64,000 nucleotides of DNA, from assembly GCA_031761405.1 (NCBI GenBank), contig JASEVX010000011.1, positions 14,567,609-14,631,608 on the forward strand, read 5' to 3'. The number at the start of each line of letters is the position of its first letter. Position 1 is the stretch's first letter. The position numbers were made by a program, and so were the translations under genes. Under the pieces are notes generated by a model. It was not told where the DNA came from. It was given only the letters and a program-made list of their open reading frames with translations, and searched no databases. This document shows, in pieces, positions 63,978-64,000 of this stretch. The DNA is from Serripes groenlandicus. Its lineage: Eukaryota > Mollusca > Bivalvia > Cardiida > Cardiidae.

Positions 63978-64000
63978 TAACCCTTTTCCACATATAATAC
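63978..64000. mobile_element. Family A MITE, left end cut by window edge
   Basis: TTAACCCTTTTCCACATATA matches the family start. Confidence 0.6.

Overview
The window reads as intron-rich, repeat-dense nuclear DNA of a marine or freshwater invertebrate, most likely a bivalve mollusc. The evidence is tRNA-derived SINEs sharing a 3' domain around GCCGTGATATAACTGAAA (a type recalled from molluscan SINE families), Helentron-like non-autonomous elements with about 160-bp internal repeats (compare the bivalve Pearl/BIV160 type), and several MITE families. No species-diagnostic gene was seen. There is no bacterial-style gene organisation, operon or CRISPR array.

Protein coding. Only one convincing host gene is present, and it is split. 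Eight exons on the + strand between 26429 and 61433, each bounded by AG and GT, have phases that match at all seven introns and sum to exactly 813 nt (270 codons plus stop). The product is a six-helix membrane protein that I assign to the TMEM163 / cation diffusion facilitator-like zinc transporter group. Its introns hold nearly all the other repeats of the second half of the window. The one other coding remnant is a broken transposase-like gene on the - strand (2646-5810). It is split by a 1.6-kb palindromic element and by a frameshift.

Layout. 1-2.6 kb: Helentron-like and MITE fragments. 2.6-5.8 kb: transposase-like pseudogene carrying a 1632-bp insertion made of about 75 near-palindromic units. 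5.9-8.1 kb: 37-bp satellite with a 111-bp higher-order pattern. 8.4-26 kb: dense mixture of TTAA-flanked MITEs, SINEs, a second MITE family (GAGCCGTCCCGCGAG ends), a palindrome-centred MITE, and several SINE-derived minisatellites. 26.4-61.4 kb: the TMEM163-like gene with its repeat-filled introns. 61.4-64 kb: more MITEs.

Most striking. Immediately upstream of exon 7 a 54-bp unit spanning the intron-exon junction is repeated in tandem, giving 17 copies of the 3' splice site plus the first ~30 coding bases (57841-58682). Only the last three copies are in frame with the rest of the exon without a stop. Two SINEs have expanded internally into 62-bp and 117-bp arrays while keeping head and tail, and another has grown a 16-bp minisatellite from its tRNA-like head. 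Several insertions can be read directly against empty target sites within the same window.
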